This document shows, piece after piece, positions 1 through 13,314 of a stretch of 64,000 nt of DNA (positions are counted from its first letter, which is position 1; every line of letters starts with the position of its first letter). The notes under the pieces are model-generated. The model did no database searches. It was not told where the DNA came from and saw only the letters and a program-made list of their open reading frames with translations. Both the position numbers and the translations under genes were made by a program. The stretch lies in contig NC_063156.1 of the NCBI RefSeq assembly GCF_020921035.1, forward strand, positions 29,312,283 to 29,376,282, read 5' to 3'. Origin of the DNA: Rhodamnia argentea (lineage: Eukaryota; Streptophyta; Magnoliopsida; Myrtales; Myrtaceae).

Positions 1-3000
1 CATATGGGGGCTGGGAAGACTTGGTATGGTGTGCCAAGAGATGCAGCTGTTGCATTCGAGGAGGTTGTCAGGGTTCAGGGGTATGGAGGAGAGGTCAATC
101 CACTTAGTGAGTCCATATCCGGGCCTGAATCTTGAGTGTCCCCTGTTTTTTGTCATGGCTTTACATTTTCGCTTGATGTTTAAATGGCTGCATAACTTTC
201 TATCAGTTGTTTGGTTGTTGATAGGGTACATACTTCTTTTAGGACTGCCATATCATCTCTCTCTCTCTCTATATGGTTCCGTCATGGGATTTTCTGGTTA
301 GAGTTTAGGTTAACTCTTTTAAATAGGATTTATTGCATTGTAATCTCTACTGCTCTGATGGACAACCGCGGGAACAAGTGAGGGTTTGGGATTTTGACCT
401 TTATGTTTAAAATAATTATTGAGGAGCTAGGGGATGAGAGGAATGCGGATCCATGAGGTATGTCCGTTGTTGGAATTTGTTCGTTGTGCGGGGCATTTAG
501 CAAGGATGCAATAGTGAGATGTAACGTCGAACTACTAATGAAGTTAAGTGAACAGGATTAGTTAAAAATAGCTAGATAAATACAGACGGGAAAACGAAAT
601 GTGTTTCTGATCTCTGAAAGTTTGGTTTTTGCTGGGGAGTTAGGGGAGAAAATAAAAGATCTGGCAAGACCAACTTGGGATTGTTGACTGGCACAAATAA
701 AATTGGCAGAAGTTGCCCCTGGACTAGGACAGACTGTTGTTAGCCCGTTCCTTCCGTGTTTTGACTCACTTTGGCTAGGAGTGAAAAATGATATCAGATA
801 TGCTAGGTCATTCACTTAGGATTCAGTACTCGATCAATCAGGTTTACTGACATGGAGCAAATGTGCACACTTTATCTTGCCTGTTAAGCCCGCCATGCCA
901 AGGATAACATCACGAGTCTTCACTTGAGCGTGCATCGTCTCATCAATTTCACCATTATCTTCTAGTTTTATTTCTGTTTCAACCTTTCTTGCTCACCAGT
1001 GACATTGTTTCTTTAACAAAGCAGTATGTTCTAAGCAAAATATGATGACTGAGTTTACATCCCTTCAAACATAAGTAAATTTTTTTTGTCATGGTCTTAT
1101 CAGTTACATTTGCCGTTCTTGGTGAGAAGACCACAGTAATGTCTCCAGAAGTGCTGGTAGGGGCAGGAGTTCCATGTTGCAGGTGACCTCTGGCTCATTT
1201 TGGAGTGCTATTTTTCTTTGACCAACCACCTTTGCTCATAGCTAAGAAATACTGGACATGTATGCCAGAATTAGTCGTGCTATTAATTGTTTGCTGCTCA
1301 ATAATATTGTGATTCATGTATTGCTTAGATAGATACTTGAGTAGCTATTCCTGAAGTATTTCTTCTGTTAGGCCTTTCCAAGTCCGTAAAGAAAATAGAA
1401 ATGCTCGAGGACTTCGTAATAATGATATGTGACTCACGTAATTGGTATTGTAGATTTACTGCATCAGTCTATATCAATGATTTCTGTTTTTCTTTAATCA
1501 GATTGGTGCAAAATGCTGGAGAATTTGTTGTCACTTTCCCTAGAGCCTACCATTCGGGGTTTAGTCATGGTGAGGCAGCTTGTTTATGTGACAACTTCTG
1601 ATTGGAAACAACTATCTCATGTCTTCGCAATGGTCACGATTGTCATTTTTTGTACCTTTCCAGGGTTTAATTGTGGAGAGGCAGCTAATATTGCCACTCC
1701 TGAGTGGCTACTATTTGCAAAGGAGGCCGCCATTCGAAGAGCTTCAATTAATTATCCTCCCATGGTGTCACATTTTCAGTTACTTTATGACCTGGCTTTA
1801 GCATTTGGCTCCAGGTTGCCCCCACACCACTCCACATTTTATCAGTGTTAATTCTTCCATTAATGCTTACCTATGTTTGCTCAGATTTATAATTTTTTAC
1901 TTAGCATAGATTAAACTCGCACTGCAGTAGATTAGATAAAATATTTTTTGAGGACTATAAGGAGTTTGAAGTTCCATTGTTTGTTGATCAGGGTTCCTAC
2001 ATGCATGAATACTGGGCCACGCAGTTCTAGATTGAAAGATAAGAAAAAGAGTGAAGGAGAGTCCATGGTCAAAGAGCAGTTTGTACAGAATTGTATTGAA
2101 AACAACAAACTGCTTCAAATTCTTGGGAAAGATTCTACCGTTGTTCGTCTTCCTGAAAGTTCTTCAGACATTTCTGTTTGTTCAAACCTACGTGTTGGAT
2201 CACATTTAAGGGTGAACCACAGCTTGCCCGCAGATACGATGACGTCTCATGGAGGACTGGTGTCTGACGATCTTATTGCAGATAGAAAACAGAGCATTGA
2301 TTTAGTAGGGGATTTGAACTCAGTGAAAGCGAAATTTTCTTCCTTTTATGAGAGAAAGAGGATTTTGTCGATGTATGGAAATGGTGATATTCAACCACCT
2401 AGAGATGGTGAAGGAGATAGTAAAGGACAAGGTGATAGGTTGTCAGATCAAAGACTCTTTTCCTGTGTCACGTGTGGAATACTGACCTTTGCTTGTGCTG
2501 CCATTGTTCAACCTAGAGAACCAGCTGCTAGGTATCTCATGTCAGCCGATTGTAGCTTCTTTAATGACTGGACTGTTAGCTCTGGCGTTCCTTCCAATGG
2601 CTTCAATGTTGCTGCTGCTGCTGCTGAGATAATTGCATATAAAAGAAGACCCCAAGCAGGTAGGATTTCTGAAATTATGTTTCTTGCCTTGTGAGTCATT
2701 GGAGATATTACTCGGAGTCGATAGTGCAACTTACGAAATGAGCTAAAGTTATGCGTGTTGCTTGACATTCACTTCATCCCACTAGCGGCTTCTAGCATTT
2801 CGCCTTATCTTCTAGTTGTCACTGGCAAACTTATGGAAGCCACAGTGTTGATATAGTCATGCAGGAGGACTAAACTCCTGGATGTAGTCATATTTAGTAA
2901 GGAATTTGTGCAATATACTTCTAAACTTCCTATCTTTAACTTTACCATATTATTTGCTCCTTTGCCTTAGTTCACTTTCTGGTGGTTATATCTTGCTCAA

Positions 3001-6000
3001 CACCTAGTGATAAACCAAAGAGGCTTTAGCAGTTTTGTACAAGCTCTGCTCTCATATTTTCCATTTGAACTATTTACTCGTGGCTTCGTTTCAAATGGCA
3101 TGGATCTGTAGAGTCCAGTTTGTTCTTGATTGTCTCATGTAGTGTCAGGAAATCATTCTTGCTTAAAATGCATAACCGTTTATGTGGTACTCTTGTGGCT
3201 TAGTGGAAACTCAATCGGCTCAAAGTTTGCAAGTTTTTCCAACTGTTTGCGTTGGGTTTAAGTCTAAATTTATAGAAGAACAACCCCCACAACCTGAAGT
3301 CCACACTGTTTCCCTGCATCTTCCTTCCTGTTTTTGATTTTAATGTCAACTTTCTCTTCTACCTCCTTTCTACCTCTCTTCTGCTTTCCTTTGTAGTTGA
3401 TTTCTTTCTGTAATTTGCTTGATGTACTTTTGGACTTGCCTTATGGATACTCGGAGGATATTTGAGCTATGTTTTGTTATTATGTTGATCTCTGGCACAT
3501 TTGCTATCATAGGTTGGACTTTATTTTGCAGTTGAAACTATTTACTTCTTGTCAGTATGGTCGAATAAAATTGATTTTTAAAATCTTATATGCAAGGATG
3601 GCTTATTGTAACTTCCAAGGCCCATTGTCCTGAGCCGAAGTCCAAATATCTCTCTCATTCATCCATTCTCTATAGTGCATACAGTCCCTGCTTACCTTAT
3701 GATATGGATTCTGTATTCATTGGATAGGTATTGAAGTCCTTCACTAACCGTAGCTTGGTCTAAATGATTCTGCAGGATCTGTTGAGAAAAGTCGTGCTGC
3801 TGCTCTCCATGATGTCCCAGTTCAATCAAATAATTATCAACTCCAAGAAGCCCATCAAAGCTCTGAAGCTTTTTCAAATTCTGATAAATTAAAAGGACCT
3901 TCTGCCCTTGGTTTATTAGCTTTAAATTATGGAAATTCATCTGATTCTGAAGAGGATCAGATTGATTCGGATGCTCCTATTGAGACAAGTTCAACAGCTC
4001 AGCCTGGCAATGATCTTCCTGATTCAGGATTGCCTTCTTTCTTGCCAGAGCACCACAGTGGTCCAAATGGCGGTTCTCATCGCAATTGCTGTCCCGAAAT
4101 TGGATATAGAGGAGCTAACTTCGTGGATAATAGTCATCAGACCTTTAAGTGCTCTGCTAACTTCGGAGCTGATGAAACCAGATCGAATGAAAAAAATGGA
4201 AACGCGAGTTTTCCTAAATCTGATGAAGACTCGTCTAGAATGCATATATTCTGCCTCGAGCACGCCATTGAAGTTGATCAGCGACTTCGACCTATAGGAG
4301 GAGTTTATATATATCTTGTGTGTCATCCAGGTAAACATTTACTTTTGGTTTTTGTGAAAGCTGTTTAGCATTTCATTTGCTAGAAGTTCTTTTACATCCG
4401 TAAATGAATGAAGAAATGTGACATTATGTTGACATTGCTATTATTACTTTGGGGATGAAGGAAGGAGTTTATTAGCCAATTTAAACTTCATAGTAGGCAT
4501 TCATATGTGTCATGCATGTCTACATGCTTAGGGTATGTTAGCCTCTGAGAACCTGCTTCCATAGCTATCACTTCTTTTACAGAAGCAAATTGCATCTTCT
4601 TACCAGATAAATAAACTCTAGAACCTCCCATTCTTCCAGCACAGAGTGTTCTGAAGAGTAGTATTACATGCACAAGGGCATAGACACACCTATCTCGGGT
4701 ATTGCTGGCCAAGATGGTATACCCATAAGATTTTTCTAATGCAGGCCTTCTACTTATCTTCAGATCTGACTGGTTGGTTAAAATTGTCATCTGAGCTGCT
4801 TAATCATCAAATTTTGCTTCGCAGTTACTCTATTTGCATTTAAGCGCTAGCTCAATGATTGAGGCGACAATGAGTGCATCTTGACAATGAGCAAGGAATA
4901 TCCATCTTCTTGCTAAAGAGAATGCATTGAACGTAATCTCTTAAGATACTTTTTATGAATGTCAACTAAGTACAGTAAGTAAATTGCTCCCAGTTCATTC
5001 ATTTTATAACTAGAGTCACTCTGATAAATGATCACTATGAGTCAAACTCAATAGGGTGTTCCTTTCTTCTGTACTTTTCATCGGAGACAATGGTGGCTCT
5101 GTGTCGCAGAATTATGACATGGCGGCATGTCTTTAACTTTATTTGTTTGCAACTTCTGCTCATATACCTGCAGACTATCCAAGGGTTGAAGCTGAGGCGA
5201 AGTTGCTAGCTGGAGAATTGGGAATAGATCATTCATGGAATGAAATAGCGTTCACGGATGCTACGAGAGAGGATAAGGAAAGAATTCAATCAGCTTTGGA
5301 TAGTGAGGAAGCAATAGCTGGATATGGGGACTGGGCAGTAAAACTTGGCATCAATCTCTTCTACAGTGCGAATCTCAGCTGGTCTCCTCTTTACAGCAAG
5401 CAAATGCCTTACAATTCTGTTATATACAATGCATTTGGCCGCGAATCTTCCAGCTCACCTGCAAAGCTTGATGATTTCGGTCGGAGGCCTAGCAAGCAGA
5501 AGAAAAGTGTTGCAGGTAAATGGTGTGGTAAAGTCTGGATGTCAAATCAGGTCCATCCCTTTCTGGCACCAAAGGATGCCGAAGAAGTAGAAGAAGAGAG
5601 AAGCTTCCATGCTTTGATGACACCTGATGAGAAGCTCGAGAGGCAATCAGGGTTGAATTCAGAAACCACCTTGGCGACTAGAAAATATTCTAGGAAGAGA
5701 AAAATGGCCAGAGAGAGTGGACCATCCAAGAAAAAGAGTGTTTATAGAAAGGAAGAAGTTTCAGATGATGCCTTGGCTGAAGATTCTGAGAAGCTCATGA
5801 GCGTTCTTAAACACAGAACAGCCAAAAGCTTCAGGAGAGAGGAGACGGTTTCAGATGATCAAGTTGATGAGAGTTCTTGTTTGCGGCATAAAACAATTCC
5901 CAGAATGAAGCTAAAAAAGTTTGCAAAGAGAGGATATGCCAGCTCAGATGATTCCTTGGAGGCCAAGTTTAAAGCGTTGCGTAAAAGGAATTTTAGAAGC

Positions 6001-6999
6001 AAGGAAGCCAATTTCACATCAAGTGGCGACATGCTTTCTGATGATTCGCTGGAGGAGGACTCTCAGCAGCAGGGGAGGATTCTTACTGGAAAGAAGACCA
6101 AACATTATGAGAGGGATGATGTCATGTCAGATGATTCGGAGGGGGATTATACCAAGCTGCAGCATCCGAGGATCCGTAAGAAAACTCCAGCTAACGGCAA
6201 ATCTGAAGGCGCGGATTCAGACAGTTCACCCGAGGATGCATTTCCCCAGCGACAGAGGAGTCTCAGAAACCGAAAGGTGAATAGGGATACTCTTCGGATT
6301 AAAAATCAAGGGAACCTGTTGGATAAACTGAAGAAGCCAGGAATTCCTAGGGTAACAAAAGAAGTCGGTGCTCGGCATCCGAAACAGGAAAGTTCTCGCC
6401 TTCGGAGTAACAAATACGCGTGTAGTGTTGAGCGATTGGATGTATCAGATGATGATGACCAAGAGGGAGGTGGTCCTAGCACACGCCTGAGGAAGAGAAC
6501 TGCAAAGCCCATGAAGGGAAGCAAAGCTGATAAGCAACAAGGGAAGAAGCAAGCTAATGATGGTAAGAAAAATGTGAAAACTGGGCCTACTGTTAAGCGG
6601 CCTGCGGGACGAAATGAAGCTAGAATGGAAAAGTTTGAGGAAGCAGAATACAAATGTGATCTTGAGGGTTGCACCATGAGTTTCGACTCTAAACAGGAGC
6701 TAACCTTGCACAAAAAGAATGTCTGTCCAGTCAAAGGGTGCGGGAAGAAGTTCTTCTCGCACAAGTATCTGGTGCAGCATCGCCGAGTCCATCTTGATGA
6801 GCGGCCTCTGAAATGCCCTTGGAAGGGCTGCAAGATGACATTCAAGTGGGCCTGGGCTAGGACAGAGCACATAAGGGTTCACACTGGTGCCCGGCCCTAT
6901 ATCTGTGCTGAGCCGGGCTGCGGCCAGACGTTCCGGTTCGTTTCCGACTTTAGTCGTCACAAGAGGAAGACTGGTCACGCAGTGAAGGGCAAGGGTTAA
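1..6999 (+). CDS. REF6: REF6-type JmjC H3K27 demethylase with C-terminal zinc fingers (5' partial)
   Basis: Plant JmjC histone demethylase of the REF6/JMJ12 class, which removes H3K27 methylation in the nucleus and is targeted to DNA by its own zinc fingers. Exons: 1-106, 1104-1182, 1502-1569, 1664-1814, 1992-2659, 3776-4330, 5174-6999; the frame closes over all seven (1150 codons plus TAA). The first exons give the second half of the JmjC domain: GAGKTWYGVP, then SHGFNCGEAANIATPEW, whose His should be the distal Fe(II) ligand. The middle is acidic and basic with repeated SDDS/SDDD units. The last ~110 residues hold four tandem C2H2-type fingers (6646-6980; KCPWKGCKMTF, HTGARPY, SRHKRKTGH), nearly identical to REF6/ELF6. 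JmjN and the N-terminal half of JmjC lie left of the window. REF6 is preferred to ELF6 from the SDD tract and the GGPSTRLRKR segment; family certain, paralogue less so. Confidence 0.9.
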
Positions 7000-8080
7000 T
7001 TTAGGTGTACAAAAGAATCATCACGATCGAGGATTGCTAATGGGGCTTTAGTTTGGCTTTAGGGGGTAGCATCCGGTAGAAAGAAATGGGGTTCTTCCCT
7101 GCAACTCTTCATTTGACTTGGCTGTTTATTCCGTTCTGATCTGGGTCTCCATTTGGTTATTTATTTGCTAGAAGCAGAGAGCATTCTTCATTTTCTTGGA
7201 ACACCAAAACCAATTGTTCTCAAATGTAAATCAATGCTGACCCCGACATGCATTTAGCTGATTTCCCTTGTTGGCCTTGTTTTTTTTTTTTCCGTCGGTT
7301 CATGTTTGTCAGCAACCTGTTTGCAGCTCGTCGCGATGGCTGACCAGCAAATGGACTGGGTCCGACACGACGTTTGATCGTTTGCGATTCCCAGATTTTG
7401 CTCATCTTCGTATGACTGATTTTGTTTCTTTGATTTGCATCTACAGCTTAGAAGATTCGGAAAGTCATCTGTTAAATTTGGTTGGATGATGTTGAGAGGG
7501 CAAATTTGACTCTTTTGTTTGGTGGACTGTGCAGGTCAACCATTCCTCAATCCATGTACACTTGCTGGGATGCAAAGAAGTCAGCTAGTCGATTCTTCTA
7601 ATCCCATCCCTCCCTCATTCATATTGATGGACATCTTATTTTAGGCCGAAATGCATCGACTAATATTTTGTTTTCGTTCTTATTTTGATTTGGAAATGAT
7701 CAAATCAACGCCCTACAACGTCAAATTTATACTCTCGGAGTTCGATTTGTAAACACGCTCCAGTCATGGATCTACGTTGCATCCGTTGAACTAATTCGTA
7801 AAATCACGAAAAAAAAATAATCAAAGCAAAATTTACATGTTACCTTTCACGTGAAATAAAAACACTTGTTTAATATAAGATTGCGGAAAATATTAAAAAC
7901 TCTTGTTTAATATAAGATTGTGGAAGATATTTCAATACGAAACAGACCGCAGAAATGCTATTAACCTATTAGGACATCATGCTGATGTCATGATTGGGCC
8001 GGTCCCAAGGAACCGGTTCGCTCTGGTCGGGTTTCCTGATTATATCGCGGGGTCCTTACTCTCAACAATTCCCTGCCATC
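7000..8080. other. REF6 3'UTR and intergenic spacer
   Basis: Holds the 3'UTR of the demethylase gene (probably to about 7240) and then AT-rich spacer. A direct repeat of about 28 bases (AACTCTTGTTTAATATAAGA type) occurs near 7862 and 7898. A TGGGCC motif at 7995-8000 is a plausible promoter element for the TIM22 gene that follows. No coding sequence recognised. Confidence 0.6.
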
Positions 8081-8210
8081 TCCGTCTTTCTCTCTCTGCT
8101 ATTCAGAAGCGCATTCCACTTTCGCCGGCGACATCTCTGTTAAACTGCCGGCGAGTACGGACGGCGCTCAGAAGGTCTCAACCTGACTCCCTCTCCCTCT
8201 CCGTGTGATC

Positions 8211-9026
8211 GTAAGTTCCAGTTCCTAATGTTAGTCAGCTTATATGGTGATATAACTGTCTTTGGCCTTACGTAGCGCACCAAATGTTTGATAAATTTCC
8301 CAAGCCAACCCACTTTGTATCAGGAGCAACAACAAACAATGCTGAAAATTCAAATTCTTAAGGTTTTCTGATTCAGGGAGGCATCCAGTGTGTCTTTCTG
8401 CATCTGTTCAAAGCTTGAGAATGCTCATAGATTACCATCCATGCCTGAAACTCATTGAATGATATTAACATGCACTTCTCCAGGCATCTTAACATTACGT
8501 TAATTCGTATAAGTTGCTAAATCTCAAGAACTGGAAAAAGATATCGCAATAAATGACGGCCTGGCATAGAACACAGATAGCTAGGCTCATGTTGTATTGT
8601 ATGGATGGTACACAGTTTGGCGTTCCGTAATTTTGATGGCTTGTTTGGAAGAAATTGAAGAGAACAAACTGGGAATGTAAGTGCAGAAGCAAAGAAAGTT
8701 TTACTTCCAAATGTTTGTTTGGACGAGATGAAAGCAGAGAGGAAGAAAAAGGCGTGAATACCACTTAATCAAAATGTTTTATAAAATATATTTAGCATTA
8801 TGCAGTTAGTTGTTTTAAAGGAGCAAACTGTGGTTATTCGTTCAATTTCTGGTAAGGACACTAGGGAGGGAGGGATGGAGGGAGATCTTTCCATGTTTTG
8901 GAGCGGTTGATCTAATGGGTCCTAGGAAATGTATCTTCTAAAGAAAGATAACTCTTCCGACCTCTTCCTTTCCACTGTCCCAAGCATTGATTAAGTGCAT
9001 GCGTGTTGACATTATTCTGATTTCAG
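8211..9026 (+). other. Probable 5'UTR intron of the TIM22 gene
   Basis: A strong donor (GTGATC followed by GTAAGTT at 8211) and an acceptor (TGATTTCAG ending at 9026) bracket 816 bp just before the TIM22 start codon at 9043. The preceding CT-rich stretch (8080-8210) looks like a plant 5' leader. Inferred from splice consensus only. Confidence 0.55.
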
Positions 9027-9042
9027 ATTTAAGTCACTGTCA

Positions 9043-10160
9043 ATGGCCAGCAATTCAGCATCCGAAACAAGCAGTAACGATTCTTCGGCCTTGAAAGAAC
9101 CAGAGAAGCCTCAAAGTCAGACATTAAGATTGCCTACAGCTGAGGAGATTCAGGGTCAGGAAATTTGGAACAATTGTGCTGTTCGCAGTGTTTTCAGTGG
9201 AGTCGTGGGTAAGAGTTCTCAATTCTTTTGCTGCTTTTTTTTTTTTTTTCTGTTTAGTGTGTCAGACCTTGTGTGCTGCAGGTAAAATGATGTTAAGAGT
9301 CCAGATTTTGCTGTTTGTCAACATGTTTCATCGAAATCTCTGCAGGAGGTGGCTTTGGGATCTTTATGGGCCTGCTTCTGGGAGCAATGGACAATCCCAT
9401 AATGCAGGACCAAATGACTGGAAAGCAACAGTTCATTCACACTGCAAAGCAGATGGGGCAAAGAAGTTGGCACTCAGCTAAAGCATTTGCGGTCATGGGC
9501 TTAGTTTTTTCAGCTGCTGAGTGTGTTGTAGAGAAGGTATCGTTGATCTCAGAAAATGATGGTGGATGTATATGTTTAGTGATTGTACTGTTGTTCTATA
9601 GCTTTTGTCCTACTGCTAATGTGTTCAGTTATTTATTATAGGCAAGGGCAAAGCATGATACCACAAATACAGTTATTGCTGGCTGTGTTACTGGTGGCAC
9701 TATGTCAGCTAGAGGTAGCTGTTTTTGCTGTCATTGTTCTCCTTTATTTCATGAACTTACAACGGGAATCCTTATTGAGTAGTGTTTTTGTGTACGTAGA
9801 GATAAGCACTGAAATCCCTTGTTTCACTTCATAACACCTTTTACTACATTTTTTCGAGAAAAGTAGGAAGTTGAGTTAATTGCAGCATCTTATATGATAT
9901 TTCCCCTGCCTCTTTTTATTTTTGGATATTGTTACATTGCAACTTACTGGGAAATACTGGCCTAGCAATTTTTCGGGGTGAGAGACTGACATTGTTTTCT
10001 TAGCAGGGTCGTCATCACCTCTGCCTCTTTCACTGTGCAGAGATCTTACTTCTTCTTCTCTTTTTATTTTGTAGGCGGTCCTAAAGCAGCATGCGCTGGT
10101 TGTGCTGGCTTTGCAGCATTTTCTGTTGTCATTGAGAAGATTTTAGAGAGTCATAGCTGA
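9043..10160 (+). CDS. TIM22: TIM22-family mitochondrial inner membrane translocase subunit
   Basis: Channel subunit of the TIM22 carrier translocase, which inserts multispanning carrier proteins into the mitochondrial inner membrane. Four exons (9043-9208, 9346-9536, 9642-9714, 10075-10160) close into 171 aa. The N-terminal ~45 residues are Ser/Glu-rich and soluble. The rest is a Tim17/Tim22/Tim23 domain: WNNCAVRSVFSGVVGGGFG, then GIFMGLLLGAMDNP, then a Gly/Ala-rich segment (VIAGCVTGGTMSARGGPKAA) and AGCAGFAAFSVVIEKIL at the end, giving about four hydrophobic helices. Paired Cys residues in the matrix-side region fit the family. The first ATG after the leader intron is used. The length suits Arabidopsis TIM22 proteins. 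A related PRAT-family member is possible, but the spacing fits TIM22 best. Confidence 0.85.
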
Positions 10161-11257
10161 ATTGACATCATTCTGCTTCATTTATTTCCAGTCCTGGACT
10201 GGAGAAAAAGAGGGAGATGTAGGATTTTAAATTTTTTTGAACTGCAAGAATTTGTATTTTTATACCGAGTTTTGTTCACATCTTCAGTGAAGAGAGATCT
10301 CTGAACTGTACCACATCTCTGAAATGTTGTATTGACCTGATTCACATCAATCCATTTGGTGGCGAGTATGGGTAGATTGGCATAAGCACACTGTATGCTT
10401 AGCAATCAGATAAGTTACACAAAGGAGCTTTTTCTATGACTTTGGTTGGTGATGTTTGGTTTGCTTGCCAATGTAGGATTTACAAACGCCAGCCACTGAG
10501 TATTTTCTTTCCTTCTAAATCTCATGTTGACAAGAAGTTTGATTGAACAGGTAACATGTCTGAGGATGCATTGTTGCTCACTTATGTAATTCGACTTCCA
10601 GTTTCTGGCAGTTGGTGATTTGTAATCGGAATGCTTGGCATTGAAAGCTATTCAAAGAGTCGTAAAAAGTAAAGGTGGAGTTTGCTTTCCTTAGCTTTTG
10701 GTTTGTGCTGACAATTTTTAGATCAAAATTGACCTACGAAATGTCAAAATTACACTCATAAGGTGAACAATGTCAATATACTCCTACTAAAAGTGAAATG
10801 AACTACAACTGCATACTTGCAAATTAGAAACTGTAAAACATTATAACCTGGTTGGCTGGTTCTGTACATTTTGATAGATATTTCTCACTCTTGGGGGTCA
10901 GATGTTACGATCAGAAGAGCGCCTGAAGTTTTCTTTGACAGAAAAATGCCAGTTCTCTCCTCTTCGCTAGTCTAATATGTTCGACAAGCAAATGTGGAAC
11001 TGGAATCCGCACCATGAACTCGAAGAAGAGGTTATGTATTTAATTGTATGTAGATCTTGCGAAAGGATTCATATATATATATAGAGAATGCGAGGAAGCC
11101 GATGATAAACAAATTACAACATAATCTCTTTATTTGAAAAGGAAAAGGTGAGCACCGAGGTTACAACCATCCGTTGCCTCATGAGCGAGACCGCAGTTCT
11201 GTCTTATGATGTTAATGCCAGTCGCATATTTTTGAGCCTCAAGAGCAGCAGTTGAAG
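10161..11257. other. Convergent spacer between TIM22 and NOI genes
   Basis: Contains the 3'UTRs of the two convergent genes and AT-rich spacer, with a short (AT)n run near 11070. No further gene recognised. Confidence 0.6.
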
Positions 11258-12422
11258 TCAGCCGCAGCAGAGCCATTTCCTCTGCGCGTTGGAACCAATC
11301 AACAGTTTCAGCATGACAAATGAAAAATTTGCAATCAAAGCAATCAAAGATTCGACAGCCACCGGTGCCACTCTACCTTAGGACTCTGCTGCCTCTTCTC
11401 GTTCTTGCTGTAAGTCGACTTGGTTCTTCGAGGGGACACGTTCCTTCGAGGGGACACCATGTTCGCCGCGGTCCCGCTGGTCTTCTTCTCGTCTCTCGCC
11501 TTGTTGAAGATGACGGTGAATCCCTCGGCAGATGCCGGGTTGTTCACATCCCACTCCCCGAACTTGGGCAGCGGCCGACCTGCCTGCCGAATCGAAAAAA
11601 GGGAATCCGGAAAGCACTGTGTATGTCAGTCTTAGAAAGTCTAAATCCCGTTCCCTGAATCCAATACATGCAGCTCCGCAAGCGGTTGAACGAAAAATGA
11701 AGCACAAAAGCAATCTCTTTCGGTTAGATAAATTGTTCTAAAGCACTGCCTTGCACCTCCTATCTTGTCCCAAAAGGAAAATCTCGTATAAACTAAGAGC
11801 GTATGTAGTAATATGCTCGCTCATTACCCAACACTAGAACATAAGAACCATAAATCTCGTATAATCTCTCCGACATATAATTCATCGATGAGCGAATGCA
11901 GTAGCATGCCAGAATCAGCGCAACTGACATGTTCAACTTGCGACTACTCTTTTACTCGATTCAATGTCTCGATTTTCAATTTAAACAACCAACCGCAAAC
12001 TCGACCTGTCTGAAAATGTTTCTACATCGACCTGTACAAAAGCAAAAGAGCAGGAACTCGACACCATGTAAAAACGGATCTTTTTCGCAACCATTGCCCA
12101 CGATGCAACGTGAACCACATGTATAAGCAAAACCAAAATCGTGCATCGTCGACCGTGAAGGGCAAAAGCTACTTTCAGTTTCCTATGCATCAAGATGTCG
12201 TAAACGTTATGACACAAGGGGGATGCCGGAGTTCTGGAACCCAGTTTCCAGTCACCGACCCGAAACCAATCGAAGAAGGTTGGCATACAAACATATCGCC
12301 ATTGTCTTCATTCGTATAGATTCAATGCAAAACCCATCTATACATGCACCGTGCAGAGATTCAATCCGTAACCACGTTAATGAACGAAAGGAGAAGCGTG
12401 AAATTAAATTTACCGAAGCCAT
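11258..12422 (-). CDS. Small RIN4-like NOI-domain protein
   Basis: NOI (nitrate-induced) proteins are short relatives of the immune regulator RIN4, tethered to the plasma membrane. Exons read on the minus strand: 12422-12414 (Met-Ala-Ser only), 11583-11377 and 11281-11258, giving 79 aa. The core is [18 protein letters not shown] followed by [12 protein letters not shown], the family signature; PKFGEW matches the P-x-F-G-x-W AvrRpt2-type cleavage motif. A basic Ser/Pro/Arg linker follows. The protein ends KRKWLCCG, a basic patch plus Cys pair like the palmitoylated tail of RIN4/NOI proteins. The nine-base first exon was chosen because ATGGCTTCG is followed directly by GTAAAT and keeps frame with the GCAGGTCGG acceptor. 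There is a second AG four bases downstream, but using it breaks the frame. Divergent from the B3 gene on its right. Confidence 0.85.
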
Positions 12423-13314
12423 GCAGGACGAAGGGAACGATACCGAGGATCGGATGGTTTTTCAGAGAGGAGATCCTTCTAATGGAGAGAGAATTCCAGG
12501 AATAATGGAAGTTGGAGAGAGAGAGAGACAGAGGGGGAGAGGGGGACGGTGCCCACGCTGATCATTAGAGGAGCGATTGATGATGATATGAATAAGATTC
12601 TGTTTAAGTCGGGTCTAACGTTTGTCGTTAGTCAGTTGTTTAAGACAGCTGGTGGCTGTTTTTCAAGTTTAGGGAGATGTTTTTCGTTTTGCTACCACGT
12701 CTCCCAAAACCAAACCGATTCGACTTGACAAATTCGAAAGTCGGAGCGGGACCAAATTGCGATACAAAATCGCGAATAAGAAAGGGCGTCTTATAGAATT
12801 TTCTTTTTCTTTTCCGGGATTGTAAGTATTCGTATTTCGTGATTGGACTTTGAACTTGCTAAAAAAAAATTAACATTGTTCTCATGATAAAAATGTTGGT
12901 AACCACAGAAAAAATCTTGTCAAAATCGATTTGTCGCGTAATGTGTGCGATAAATTTGTATCGAGGGTTGCTTGTTGAAATTTAATTGATTTATCTATTT
13001 GCTGTAGGATAATTTTCTCGACAATCTTCTCCGAATAAAGAAAATGGAAATTACATTTGAAAGATAAACCGGACGACATAGGCCGGAGTATAAATACGTC
13101 AAAGTCCAAGGGCTCAAAAGAATAGGCCCGCATTGAACCTCGGATAATTAAATTACGAGTGCTAATTATGCACAGAAATCGCAACGCCGAGGATCATTAC
13201 CCACATTAATCGCACCTCCACTCTCTCGGAAAGGAGACCGTATAGAAAGACAACCTTTTTTACCTCCTTCGTCAAAACATAATCCACACGCTCATCACTG
13301 CTCGCTCAGTGATC
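12423..13314. other. Divergent promoter region between NOI and B3 genes
   Basis: An 892-bp head-to-head spacer. The NOI side has a purine-rich (GA)n leader near 12505-12545 (CT-rich on the transcribed strand). The B3 side has a TATA-like box. No coding sequence seen. Confidence 0.6.
13089..13096 (+). promoter_or_regulatory. Candidate TATA box of the B3 gene
   Basis: TATAAATA about 220 bp upstream of the B3 start codon, the only clear TATA-type motif in this part of the spacer. Inference from motif and position. Confidence 0.4.
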
